A stretch of DNA of 64,000 nt. Source: Lewinella sp. IMCC34183. Lineage in GTDB: Bacteria; Bacteroidota; Bacteroidia; Chitinophagales; Saprospiraceae. Below the pieces are notes generated by a model. It was not told the DNA's origin, did no database searches, and was given only the letters and a program-made list of their open reading frames with translations. The stretch's first letter is position 1. Every line of letters begins with the position of its first letter. The stretch lies in contig NZ_QMEM01000010.1 of NCBI RefSeq assembly GCF_003390915.1, forward strand, positions 85,810 through 149,809, in the 5' to 3' direction. A program made the translations under genes and the position numbers. Below are positions 24,192-34,000 of the stretch, in pieces.

Positions 24192-26747
24192 ATGAAATAC
24201 ACTATCCTCCTCGTCTTTGCCCTGCTGCTGGCTTCCGGCGCTTCCCTTCATGCTCAGTTTCCCGGCGGCGGCCCCGGCGGTCCGGGGGGTGCCCGGCCGG
24301 CCACGGCGGGACGCGTATACGGCAAGGTGGTCGACGAAACCGGCGCCGGCGTGTCCTACGCCACCGTGCAGGTAGAAGGCAAGGTGATGGACCCCGCCAC
24401 CAAGGAACTGCGCGATACCATCTATGCCGGACAGTTCACCCAGGACAACGGCGACTTCAACTTCGAGCAGGTATCCGCCAGGGGGCCGCTGGAAGTGGTG
24501 GTATCCTTCCTGGGCTACGCCGAGATCCGCCAGCCCTTCGACTTCAGCGGCGGCCCCACGAAGGACCTCGGGAACCTCTCCCTGGCCGCTGCCGCCAGCA
24601 ACCTCGCCGAAGTGACGGTAACGGCGGAGGCCTCCCTCTCCACCCTCTCGCTCGACCGCAAGTCGTACCGCGTGGACAAGGACCTGAGCACCGCCGGCGG
24701 TACGGCCGTGGACGCGCTGAAGAACGTGCCGTCCCTGTCGGTCGACCTCGACGGTAACGTCAGCCTCCGCAACGGTGCGCCCCAGGTCTTCATCGACGGG
24801 CGGCCCTCCACCCTCACGCTCGACCAGATCCCCGCCAACTCCATCGAGAGCGTGGAGGTGATCACCAACCCCTCGGCAAAGTTTGACGCCGGCGGCGGGG
24901 CGGCGGGCATCGTCAATATCGTCCTGAAGAAGGACCAGCAGGTCGGCTACAACGGCAACCTGCGGCTGGGAGGCGACACCCAGGGGGGCTACAACCTCGG
25001 CGGCGACATCAACGCCCGCGGCGGCAAGGTCAACCTCTTCGGGTCGGGCATGCTCATGAGTCGCCAGGGAACCACGGTGGGTACCACCGAGCGCGAAACC
25101 TTCTCCGACACCCCGAATACCCTCATCTCCCAGCGCAGCGAATCCGACATGAACGGCACCTTCGGGAACGTCCGGGCCGGCCTGGACTACTTCCTCGACA
25201 ACCGCAACACCCTGACCCTGAGCGGCAACTATATGCGCGGCGCCTTCACCCCGACCGAGTACCTCACTAACACGACCGACTACCGCTACGGTACGGGCAC
25301 CGAAACGACTTCCTACGAGCGCTTCAGCGACCAGGACCGCAACTTCCGCAACTCCGGCGCCTCCCTGCAGTTCAAGCACCTCTTCCCGAAGCAGGGGGCG
25401 GAATGGACGGCCGACGCGAACTACAACCAGGTCAGGTTCGACGGCAACAGCCTCTACCGCAACGTCTACGACAACGGCAACGTAAGCCAGCAGCGGCAGG
25501 AGTCGACGGGCAGCGGAAGCTTCCTGACCCTGCAGTCGGACTTCATCGCCGCCATCGACGACAAGACGAAGCTCGAGGGCGGCATCAAGGCAACCCTGCG
25601 CAGCAACAGTACCGACCAGTCCAACTTCGTCAACTACGGAGACGGCGAAGACTGGGAGCAGATCACCCAGTTGTCCGACCAGTTCTCCTTTCAGGACAAT
25701 GTCTTCGCCGGCTACCTGCAGGCTGGCCGGGAGATCGGCGACTGGGGCTTCCAGGTGGGACTGCGGGCCGAGAGCTCCTTCTACAAAGGCACCCTCACCG
25801 GCATGGATTCCTCCTTCACCATCGACTACCCCATCAGCCTGTTCCCGAGCGCCTTCCTGACCCGCAAGCTGAACGAGACCGACCAGCTGCAGCTGGCCTA
25901 TACCCGCCGCATCAACCGGCCGAACTTCTTCCAGACGATGCCCTTCACCGACTTCTCCGACTCCCTGAACCTGCGCCGCGGCAATCCCCAGCTGCTGCCC
26001 GAGTTCACCAACTCGCTGGAGCTGTCGTACCAGAACATCTTCCCCAGCGGTAATAACCTGCTGGTGTCGCTTTACTACAAACAGGCCACCGACCTGATCG
26101 CCGCCTACCAGATATCGGAGTATAACGAGCAACTGGGCGAGGACGCCATCGTGACCAGCTACGCCAATACCAACAGCGCCACCGCCTACGGTGCCGAGGT
26201 GACCCTGAAGAACAACTTCTTCGGCTGGCTCGACCTGACCTCCAACCTCAACGCCTACCAATCGGTCGTCGACGCCGGCAACCTCGAGTCCGGCCTGCAG
26301 GTCAACCGCCTCAGCGGCTTCCTGAAGGAGACCGCCCAGATCAAGTTGCCCAAGGATTTCGCCCTCCAGTTCAACGGCGAGTACCGCACCCGCGCCTCCT
26401 TCACCCCGACCACGAACAACGACCCCTTCGCCGGCGGCGGTGGCGGCCCCAGCCAGAACACGGCACAGGGCTACACCCAGTCGATATGGTTCGTCGACGC
26501 CTCCCTGCGCAAGGACTTCTGGAACAACGCCGCTTCCCTTACCCTCGGCATACAGGATATCTTCGGCAGCCGCAAGTTCGGCAGCTACACGCTCACGGAC
26601 TTCTTCAGTCAGGAGACTTCCCGCCTGGCTAATCCGCAAACCGTTCGCCTCAACTTCTCCTACCGCTTCGGCAAGATGGATGCCTCGCTGTTCCAGCGGA
26701 AGAACACCAACTCCAGTTCCCAGGGATCGGACATGATCGGAGGATAG
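24192..26747 (+). CDS. TonB-dependent receptor-like outer-membrane beta-barrel with carboxypeptidase-regulatory domain
   Basis: An 851-residue outer-membrane protein: signal peptide (1-21), a short Gly/Pro-rich stretch (FPGGGPGGPGGARP), a CarboxypepD_reg-like domain (~35-130), a plug domain (VPSLSVDLDGNVSLRNGAPQ, IESVEVITNPSAKFDAGGGA, IVNIVLKK) and a barrel of the OMP_b-brl_3 type. It has no adjacent SusD, unlike the two SusC proteins here, so it probably takes up a metal chelate, small molecule or peptide. It is transcribed divergently from the kinase/regulator pair across 187 bases and could be one of their targets. Confidence 0.87.
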   Translation: MKYTILLVFALLLASGASLHAQFPGGGPGGPGGARPATAGRVYGKVVDETGAGVSYATVQVEGKVMDPATKELRDTIYAGQFTQDNGDFNFEQVSARGPLEVVVSFLGYAEIRQPFDFSGGPTKDLGNLSLAAAASNLAEVTVTAEASLSTLSLDRKSYRVDKDLSTAGGTAVDALKNVPSLSVDLDGNVSLRNGAPQVFIDGRPSTLTLDQIPANSIESVEVITNPSAKFDAGGGAAGIVNIVLKKDQQVGYNGNLRLGGDTQGGYNLGGDINARGGKVNLFGSGMLMSRQGTTVGTTERETFSDTPNTLISQRSESDMNGTFGNVRAGLDYFLDNRNTLTLSGNYMRGAFTPTEYLTNTTDYRYGTGTETTSYERFSDQDRNFRNSGASLQFKHLFPKQGAEWTADANYNQVRFDGNSLYRNVYDNGNVSQQRQESTGSGSFLTLQSDFIAAIDDKTKLEGGIKATLRSNSTDQSNFVNYGDGEDWEQITQLSDQFSFQDNVFAGYLQAGREIGDWGFQVGLRAESSFYKGTLTGMDSSFTIDYPISLFPSAFLTRKLNETDQLQLAYTRRINRPNFFQTMPFTDFSDSLNLRRGNPQLLPEFTNSLELSYQNIFPSGNNLLVSLYYKQATDLIAAYQISEYNEQLGEDAIVTSYANTNSATAYGAEVTLKNNFFGWLDLTSNLNAYQSVVDAGNLESGLQVNRLSGFLKETAQIKLPKDFALQFNGEYRTRASFTPTTNNDPFAGGGGGPSQNTAQGYTQSIWFVDASLRKDFWNNAASLTLGIQDIFGSRKFGSYTLTDFFSQETSRLANPQTVRLNFSYRFGKMDASLFQRKNTNSSSQGSDMIGG

Positions 26748-26771
26748 CCGATGACGGGGCGGTGAACCCAA

Positions 26772-27632
26772 CTAGTTCAGCGGGGCCGCGCCCACGCGCA
26801 GGCTGTAGCGCCCGATGTAGGTGTCGATGGCCGAGACGAGCTTCCGGTAGTCGTCGATCCGGTAATAGGTGAGATCGACGCGCGTTTCCCGCCCCTCCGG
26901 GCCGACCAGGACCAGTACGGCCTCCGCCTGGTAGAGGCGGTACGCCAGGTAGTCGTGCCAGTAGTGCATCGTCAGTTCGGGTACCCGCAGCAGCACCCCG
27001 GCCGCACTGATCTCCAGTGCCGTGCCGCGGAAGGGCAGGTGACGGTACATCGACCAGTCGCGGTTCGGGTAGGCCGCCGCCACCAGCAACACGAGGCCCG
27101 GATAGGGACGCGGAAAACGAAGCAGCACGACCGCCGCAACGAGTGCGATCGCCACGCGGGCCACCAGCGATACCAGCAGGTAACGCCGCCGCAGGCGGAA
27201 ACCGTAGCGGCGCGGGGCATCCACACCGAAGTACAGGGTTTCGAGGGCCCGCATCTCGGCGTTTCGCTCCAGCACCTCCTGCATGCGTTGGCGGGGGTCG
27301 CCGCCGCGCCCGGGGGGGTCTACCGCCGCGCCGGAAGCGGGCAGCAGCCACCAGCGGGTGGCCAGGGTTTCGAGCCGCCACCAGTCGATTTCGTCGAGCC
27401 CGCTGAAGTGGTGGATCCGCCACCGGATCAGCGCCCCGGCCCGCCAGCGCCGGGCGCCGAGGTAGCCGCCGCCGAGCGCGGCCAGCACCACGGGCACCGT
27501 CCACACCCAGCCCGCACCCCACACGGCCAGCGCGGCGGCCAAGGGCGTGCCGAGGAAGAGCAGGAGAGCGGGCACGGAGACCCAACAATGCCCCGTGATC
27601 ACCCGGCGGAGCAGGTTGGAGGAGGATGCCAT
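26772..27632 (-). CDS. Hypothetical multi-spanning membrane protein
   Basis: A 286-residue protein that I do not recognise. It has two hydrophobic helices near the N-terminus (VSVPALLLFLGTPLAAALAV and VWTVPVVLAALGGGYLGA) and two more around residues 170-205 (LLVSLVARVAIALVAAVVLL, YPGLVLLVAAAY), with a charged domain between and a soluble C-terminal tail containing two motifs typical of Bacteroidota membrane proteins with Trp/Tyr-rich ends. It converges on the receptor gene with 24 bases between the stops. No function is proposed. Confidence 0.65.
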   Translation of the reverse strand: MASSSNLLRRVITGHCWVSVPALLLFLGTPLAAALAVWGAGWVWTVPVVLAALGGGYLGARRWRAGALIRWRIHHFSGLDEIDWWRLETLATRWWLLPASGAAVDPPGRGGDPRQRMQEVLERNAEMRALETLYFGVDAPRRYGFRLRRRYLLVSLVARVAIALVAAVVLLRFPRPYPGLVLLVAAAYPNRDWSMYRHLPFRGTALEISAAGVLLRVPELTMHYWHDYLAYRLYQAEAVLVLVGPEGRETRVDLTYYRIDDYRKLVSAIDTYIGRYSLRVGAAPLN

Positions 27633-27825
27633 ACGGTAAGTACGCCGCCGTGCCCCCCCGTCGTACTCCGGGGATGGCCTTTAACCCGCGGCCGCAGGTG
27701 CGGTGTGCGCCCCCAGCCGGCCGGCCGCTGCGGGCGGGAAAAGGCAGATTTGTCCTATTTTCCAGTGGGGGTACCGGGCTGCCCGATTTCCGGTAACACA
27801 TTACATCGGGTGCATATAAAGGATT

Positions 27826-29304
27826 ATGTCCATGTCCCATTCTCCGGCTTTGTCCACCGCATTCACCGCCATCCGCGACGGCATCATCGGTTCCCGTCAG
27901 CGTATCACCACCCTCCCCCACCCGGAGGGGATCCCCCTTGTCTACGCCGACTGGACGGCCAGCGGGCGGGCGTACGGTCCCATTGAGGATACGATCCGCG
28001 AACGGATCCTGCCCTTCATGGCCAATACCCATACCGATACCAACTCCACCGGTAGCGCCATGACCCACGCCTACCATACGGCCCGGCAGGTCATCCGCGA
28101 CCACGTCAATGCATCGGCGGACGACGTACTGATCTGTACGGGCTCCGGAATGACCGGCGCGGTAAACAAATTACAGCGGCTGCTGGGGCTGAAACGGGAT
28201 TTCGCCGACCGCCCCGAACAGCGGCCGGTGGTCTTCGTCAGTGACATGGAGCACCACAGTAACCACACGAGCTGGCTGGAAACGGGCGCGGAGGTCGTGA
28301 TCGTCGCGTGCAACGCGCGCGGCCTGGTGTGTCCGCGTCGCTTCGCCGCGGCCGTAGCGGACTATCCCGCGGACCGGCCGAAGTACGCCGCCGTGACGGC
28401 CTGCTCCAACGTCACGGGCATCGAATCGCCGTACCACGCGATCGCGGAGGTCATGCACGCCGCTGGCGGCTATTGCTTCGTGGATTTTGCCTGTTCGGCG
28501 CCCTACGTGCCCATCGATCTCCACCCCCCGGGCCGGCCCGACGCCGCCCTCGACGCCGTGTACTTCAGTCCCCACAAATTTCTGGGCGGACCGGGCAGCT
28601 GCGGCGTGCTGCTGGTACACCGCCGGCACCTGCGCTCCGCCGTCCCCGATCACCCCGGTGGCGGAACCGTAAGCTGGACCAACCCCTGGGGGGAGCACCG
28701 CTTCCTGCCCGACCCCGAGCAGCGCGAGGACGGGGGCACGCCGGCGATCCTGCAGACCATCCGCGCCGCCCTGGCCATCCGTCTGAAAGAACAAATGGGA
28801 ACCGATGCCATGCGGGAACGCGAGAAGTCACTGATGTCCGTCCTGTGGGAGGGCCTGGACCGCATTCCGGAGGTGGAGGTGCTCGACGGCGAACACCGGG
28901 AACGGTTGGCCATCGTTTCCTTCAACCTGCGGGGCCTGCCCTTTGCCCTGGCCGTCAAGCTGCTGAACGACCGCTACGGCGTGCAGGTCCGTGGCGGATG
29001 CTCCTGCGCGGGCACCTATGGCCATCGCTTGCTGGGCATCGACCGGGCGACGTCGGCCCGCACGCTGCGCCGCCTCGACGAGGGACTGCCCGTCCGGCGG
29101 CCGGGTTGGGTACGCCTGAGTCTACACCCCACCACTACCCACGAGGAAGTCCACTACCTGCTCCAAGCCATCCGGGGCGTGGCGCGTCATCACCGGGAGT
29201 GGGCGACGGAGTACACCGTGTGTCCTGATACGGGTACCGTAGCACCCTGTCGTCCCGCCGCCGACCGGCAGTTGCTCGGGCGTATCTCGGAGGTCTTTGC
29301 TTAG
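27826..29304 (+). CDS. Class V (cysteine-desulfurase-like) PLP-dependent enzyme
   Basis: Fold-type I PLP enzyme of 492 residues in the NifS/SufS superfamily. The PLP-binding pattern is complete: VLICTGSGMTGAVNKLQ (phosphate-binding turn), the SDMEHHSNHTSWL aromatic/His segment, FVDFACSAPYVPIDLHP for the cofactor Asp, and the Schiff-base lysine in YFSPHKFLGGPGSCG. A Cys-containing loop GGCSCAGTYGHRLL lies where SufS/CsdA enzymes have their reactive cysteine. At 492 residues it is longer than typical desulfurases (about 400), with a tail after the small domain. It is monocistronic; its stop overlaps that of the convergent sigma factor gene. It may be a desulfurase, lyase or aminotransferase. 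Confidence 0.85.
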   Translation: MSMSHSPALSTAFTAIRDGIIGSRQRITTLPHPEGIPLVYADWTASGRAYGPIEDTIRERILPFMANTHTDTNSTGSAMTHAYHTARQVIRDHVNASADDVLICTGSGMTGAVNKLQRLLGLKRDFADRPEQRPVVFVSDMEHHSNHTSWLETGAEVVIVACNARGLVCPRRFAAAVADYPADRPKYAAVTACSNVTGIESPYHAIAEVMHAAGGYCFVDFACSAPYVPIDLHPPGRPDAALDAVYFSPHKFLGGPGSCGVLLVHRRHLRSAVPDHPGGGTVSWTNPWGEHRFLPDPEQREDGGTPAILQTIRAALAIRLKEQMGTDAMREREKSLMSVLWEGLDRIPEVEVLDGEHRERLAIVSFNLRGLPFALAVKLLNDRYGVQVRGGCSCAGTYGHRLLGIDRATSARTLRRLDEGLPVRRPGWVRLSLHPTTTHEEVHYLLQAIRGVARHHREWATEYTVCPDTGTVAPCRPAADRQLLGRISEVFA

Positions 29305-29936
29305 AATCTTGTCCGGAAGAACAGGAGTAGGAGGGCCAGCAGCTCGGGGTGGGAGCTGAGGTAATCCCGCAGAAAATGATTAGCGCGTGAGAGGTGCACG
29401 CGTACCGTGGCCTCGGCGATGCCCAGACGGCGGGCGATGCTGCCATTGGTCAGGCCCGAGCGGTAGTGCAGGTTAAATATTTCACGCTGCCGATCGGGCA
29501 TGCGCTGGATCGCCAGCTCCGCGATCTCCAGGTAGTCGCTCAGGATCAGGTCCTCCTCCGCGCGTGCCGGCGCGGCGATCCGCTGGTCGGCTGCGTAGCG
29601 TTCTTCCTGGTGGTCGAGCCGGCGTTCCCGCTTCAGGTAGTTCCAGGCGAGGTCGCGGGTGATCTTGTGCAGGAGGGGGGAAACAGGCTGGTCCGGATCG
29701 ACGATAGCCCGCTTTTTCCACAACTGGAGAAAAACGTCGGAGGTGATTTCTTCGGCCGCCGGTGCGCTACCCGTCAGCTTAAGCGAAAAGCCGTACACCC
29801 GTGGGTGGCACTGGTCATATATCCACGTGAAGCTTTGCAGATCACCCCCCCTGAGTTTTTCGAGGTGGCTCCGCCAGTTCTGGGTTTGCACGATTGTCTT
29901 TTCACTAATAAAGTTTTTCAAGATACGACTTTTCAA
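29301..29936 (-). CDS. ECF-type RNA polymerase sigma factor
   Basis: Sigma-70 family factor of about 200 residues that would direct transcription of the adjacent glycan locus once freed by the FecR anti-sigma factor. Region 2 is seen in FTWIYDQCHPRVYGFSLKL and SDVFLQLWKKRAIV; region 4 in IQRMPDRQREIFNLHYRSGL with the helix-turn-helix NGSIARRLGIAEATVRVHLS. The start is uncertain: no ATG is available, so TTG 29936 or the GTG about 14 codons downstream (VQTQNWRSHLEKL) must be used. It is divergent from fecR with about 70 bases between. Confidence 0.85.
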   Translation of the reverse strand: MKSRILKNFISEKTIVQTQNWRSHLEKLRGGDLQSFTWIYDQCHPRVYGFSLKLTGSAPAAEEITSDVFLQLWKKRAIVDPDQPVSPLLHKITRDLAWNYLKRERRLDHQEERYAADQRIAAPARAEEDLILSDYLEIAELAIQRMPDRQREIFNLHYRSGLTNGSIARRLGIAEATVRVHLSRANHFLRDYLSSHPELLALLLLFFRTRF

Positions 29937-29942
29937 AAAAAA

Positions 29943-29971
29943 TTGCCCATTCAGTAAACGATCTTTATTTG
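29943..29971 (+). promoter_or_regulatory. Candidate Bacteroidota promoter for fecR
   Basis: TTG (29943-29945), an 18-base spacer and TTTATTTG (29964-29971), one mismatch from the Bacteroidota -7 consensus TAnnTTTG. It is followed by about 34 bases to the fecR ATG at 30006. The intergenic stretch is unusually AT-rich for this window. Confidence 0.35.
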
Positions 29972-30005
29972 TCTTTTGGACTATTGTACGAAGCGATCAC
30001 TGCAA

Positions 30006-30977
30006 ATGTCCAAATCAGAACTGTCTATCCTGCTTGCGAAAGTTCGTTCAGGAACGTGTACGCCCACCGAGGCGGACCGCCTATACACCCTCGCCCGCCA
30101 GCTGCCCAAGTCCGAGGCGGAGCCCATTCTCTGGGCGCTCTGGGAGCGGGATGGCTTTACGGAGCGGTTGCCGCCGGCCTTCGCACAGCGGCTGCTTGAT
30201 CGCGTAGGGCAGGAAGGCGGAACGACGAAGCGGGGACGCCGCCGCTGGATGCAGGTCGCCTCACTGGCGGCGGCCGTAGCCCTCGTCGTTTTCGCCGGTT
30301 TCTACGTGCTGGGTCGGGAAACTACCATCACCACTTCGACGGCCTTCGGCGAGCAACGCACGCTGGAGCTGCCGGACGGATCCCGGGTGCGGCTTAACGC
30401 GAATTCCGTCCTCCGCTATGCGGAGAGTTGGGACGATACCGAAGACCGGGAAGTCTGGCTCGACGGCGAGGCCTTCTTCGAGGTAACCAAGAAGCGGTCC
30501 ACCGGTCAGAAGTTCCGCGTCATCACCCCTGACCTGTCTATCTCCGTGCTCGGTACGGTATTCAACGTGAACCGGCAGCAGGACCAGACCAGCGTGTACC
30601 TGGAGGAGGGCAGCATCGCCCTGGAGCTCACCGATTCCGGGTCTGCGGAGCAGCTGATGGAGCCCGGGGAGCTGGTCACCTATTCGGCCGTCCGGCAAGA
30701 AGTAATCGCCGACAAGAAGATTGACGAGCCGAAGGTGCATACGTCCTGGAAGGACGGCGTGCTCACCTTCGACGATACGCCCCTCGCCGACGTCCTCGGG
30801 CGGGTCGAAAACCTCTACGGCGTGCACATCGCCGTGGAGGACTCCACCCTATTCCAACGAAAAATCACCGGAGGCCTCCCCATGGCCGACCTGGAGATCG
30901 TGATCCCCCTGCTCGAGCAGGTAAGCGGTTACCAGCTCGACGCCGTGAAGCCGGGCTCCTACATCATGCATCGATAA
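30006..30977 (+). CDS. FecR-family anti-sigma factor
   Basis: Inner-membrane anti-sigma factor of 323 residues. The N-terminal cytosolic part (1-~70) would hold the ECF factor; one membrane helix follows (VASLAAAVALVVFAGFYVLG); the periplasmic FecR domain begins TTSTAFGEQRTLELPDGSRV and includes VWLDGEAFFEV and FRVITPDLSISVLGTVFNV. The C-terminal DUF4974-like region (LTFDDTPLADVLGRVENLYG) contacts the STN domain of the next gene's receptor. ATG 30006 (MSKSEL) is preferred to TTG 29976. Gene order sigma, fecR, susC, susD is the standard trans-envelope signalling arrangement. Confidence 0.92.
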   Translation: MSKSELSILLAKVRSGTCTPTEADRLYTLARQLPKSEAEPILWALWERDGFTERLPPAFAQRLLDRVGQEGGTTKRGRRRWMQVASLAAAVALVVFAGFYVLGRETTITTSTAFGEQRTLELPDGSRVRLNANSVLRYAESWDDTEDREVWLDGEAFFEVTKKRSTGQKFRVITPDLSISVLGTVFNVNRQQDQTSVYLEEGSIALELTDSGSAEQLMEPGELVTYSAVRQEVIADKKIDEPKVHTSWKDGVLTFDDTPLADVLGRVENLYGVHIAVEDSTLFQRKITGGLPMADLEIVIPLLEQVSGYQLDAVKPGSYIMHR

Positions 30978-31043
30978 TCAACCCGTAGTCGATCGCCCCG
31001 TCGGAATTCTCCGGGGCATTCATGCCTTTAAATCACGCCACTC

Positions 31044-34000
31044 ATGCAAAGAATATTTTACCAACTTTCGGGATTGCTCCTGCTGGCTCTATTGGCCACG
31101 GGCATGAAAGCTCCCGTGCCGGGCACGCACGCCGGCTTGTCTACCGGCCCCGCACCCGCGGCCTCCGACCGCTTAGCGCAGCGGCAGCTTATTGAAGTAC
31201 TGAAGGAGATGGAGCAACGCTACCGGGTTTTCTTCACCTACGAACGGCAACTACTGGCCGACGTGGAGGTAGACTTCGACTTTCGCGCCGAAGAAGACCT
31301 GGAGGAGGCCATCGCCCGCCTGCTGTCGGAAACCGGCTTCCTCCACAAGACGTACGGAGACAAGTACCTGGTCATCTTCCGCGATACCGAAGAAAGCCGT
31401 AGCAACGCCCGTAAGCTGGGCCGTAAGCTCCGGCAGATCAAGCGACTGGAGGAAAGCTCCGGCATTTCCGTGCAGTCCAGTTCCGCAGGGCCCATCGAGC
31501 GGTTCAGCACCGTGGCCCGGGCCATCGCCGCCCAGAAGACGGCCATCACCGTCACCGGGCGCGTCACCGACATCACCGGCACGACCCTGATCGGCGTGAC
31601 CGTCCTGATCAAGGGGACTTCCTCGGGTACGATCACCGACATCGACGGCGACTACAGCCTGAGCGGCGTAGAGGACAACGACACCCTGCTGTTTTCCTCC
31701 ATCGGCTACCTCAGCGCGGAGCTGCCGGTCAACGGCCGCACGACCATTGACGTGCAGCTGCAGGAGAACGTGGAGGCCCTCGAGGAGGTGGTCGTGATCG
31801 GCTACGGTACCCAGAAGAAGTCGGATATCACCGGATCGGTGGCTTCCGTGCCGAGCGACCGGCTGGAGAACCTGCCGGTGACGAACGTACTCTCCGCCAT
31901 CCAGGGTACGACCGCCGGGTTACAGATCTCGCAGGGGTCGTCGGTTCCCGGCAGTACCGGCAGCATCCAGGTGCGGGGCATCAACTCGATCAACGCGAAC
32001 AACAGTCCCTTCATCGTGCTCGACGGCGCTCCCTTCTTCGGTGACATCAACGACATCAACAGCAACGACATCGCCTCGATCGAGATTCTCAAGGACGCCT
32101 CGGCGGTAGCCATCTACGGTACCCGCGGCGCCAACGGCGTCATCCTCATCACGACCAAGCGCGGAAAGACCGGTGCGCCCCGCATCGGCTACGCCGGCTA
32201 CGTAGGCCTGGAACGGGTCAACAATACCCTGGAGTTTTTGGGGCCGGACGCCTACGTCGATAAGTACGCCGACTACGTAGAGGCGGTCGGGCTCGACCTG
32301 GATCGCGCCCTGCCCAACCAGGAGGAGATCGACAACCTGGAAGCCGGTCGTACGGTGGACTGGATCGACGAGGTCACCAGAACCGGCGTCCTGCAGGAAC
32401 ATAACCTCACCGTCTCCGGGGGTACGGACAACATCCAGTACTACGTGACCGGCGGCCGCCTCGACCAGCAGGGCGTAATAGCGGGCTACCAGTACGAGCG
32501 GACCAACGTGCGGACGAACCTGGACGCCACGCTCACCGACTGGTTCAAGGCCGGCACCTCCCTGGCCTTCACGCTGAATAACTACGACGGCGGCCGCGCC
32601 AACTTCCTCAACGCCACGGCCGCCAGTCCGTACGGCACGCTCTACAACGAGGAGGGGGGCTACAAGATCTTCCCGATGGAGCCGGAACTGCTCTTCGCCA
32701 ACCCCTTCCTGGGTACCACTACCGACCAGGTACGGCGGCGCCACAACCTGATCGGGGGCGGCTACATCGAGCTTACGCCCGGCTTCCTGCCCGGCCTGAG
32801 CTACCGGCTCAACGGGAACTATACGTTGGAGCAGCGGCGCAACTCCGGCTACGAGGGTGCCGCCGCCAACAACCCCGCCGGCTATGCCTTCTCCGACTTC
32901 AACCAGACCGACAACTGGGTCCTGGAAAACATCCTGAACTACAACCGGGAGTTCGGCCGCCACACCATAGGGGCTACCGCGCTGTACAGCGCCCAAAAGT
33001 CACAGTACTTCTCCTTCGACGCCAACGCCAACACCTTCGTCAACGACCAGCTCTCGTACTTCAATATCGGGTCGGGGCAGAACCGCAACGCGGGCAGCTA
33101 CGGCGACGGGCAGAGCCTGCTTTCGCAAATGATCCGTGTGAACTACGGCTTCGACAGCCGCTACCTGCTGACGGTGACCGCCCGCCGCGACGGCTACTCC
33201 GCCTTCGGCGATAATACCGACAAATACGGCCTGTTCCCCTCCTTTGCTCTAGGCTGGAATATCGCCAACGAATCCTTCATGGACGGCCTCGGCGCGATCG
33301 ACAACCTGAAGCTGCGCTTCAGCTACGGGCAGTCGGGCAACCAGGCCATCGGCGTGAACCAGACGGCCACCATCGCCTTCCCCGTCCGCTATCCCTTTGG
33401 CGGCTCCAGCCAGATCGGCACCCTGATCGGCGACCTGGGCAACGAGAACCTGGAGTGGGAGACCACCACCTCGGCCAACCTGGGCGTCGACTTCGGCCTC
33501 TGGGACGGCCGCGTGAGTGGCAGCCTGGAGGTATACCAGTCCCGCACCACCGATATCCTGCTCCGGCGCGCCCTTCCGCTCATCACCGGATCCGGCTCGA
33601 TCTGGGACAACCTCGGCGTGCTGGATAATAAAGGCATCGAGTTCTCCTTCAACAGCGTCAACCTCCGCGCCGGCAACTTCCGCTGGGAGACCAGCTTTAA
33701 TATCGCCTCCAACCGCAACAAACTGGTGGAGCTCTACGGCGACGGACAGGACGACATCGGCAACGGCTGGTTCCTGGGTGAACCGCTGGGTACCGTCTAC
33801 ACCCAACGCTGGATCGGCGTGTGGCAGGAGGGCGAAGACCCCTCCGAGACCGATCCGGGTGCCGTTCCCGGTGACCTGAAGTTCGAAGACATCAACGGCG
33901 ACGGCGTGATCAACGGCGACGACCGGGTGATCGTCGGCAACAACCTGCCCGACTACTACGGCGGCCTGACCAACACCTTCCACTACAATAATTTCCACCT

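Noticed and set aside
23490..26771. 1093-codon minus-strand ORF across the receptor gene and the kinase start
   Set aside because: It has no family features, low-complexity composition, and overlaps two clear genes in other frames; it includes a frame-shadow of the kinase.
29976..30005. Upstream TTG start of fecR
   Set aside because: It overlaps the predicted promoter and adds an unusual MDYCTKRSLQ leader; ATG 30006 fits the family N-terminus.
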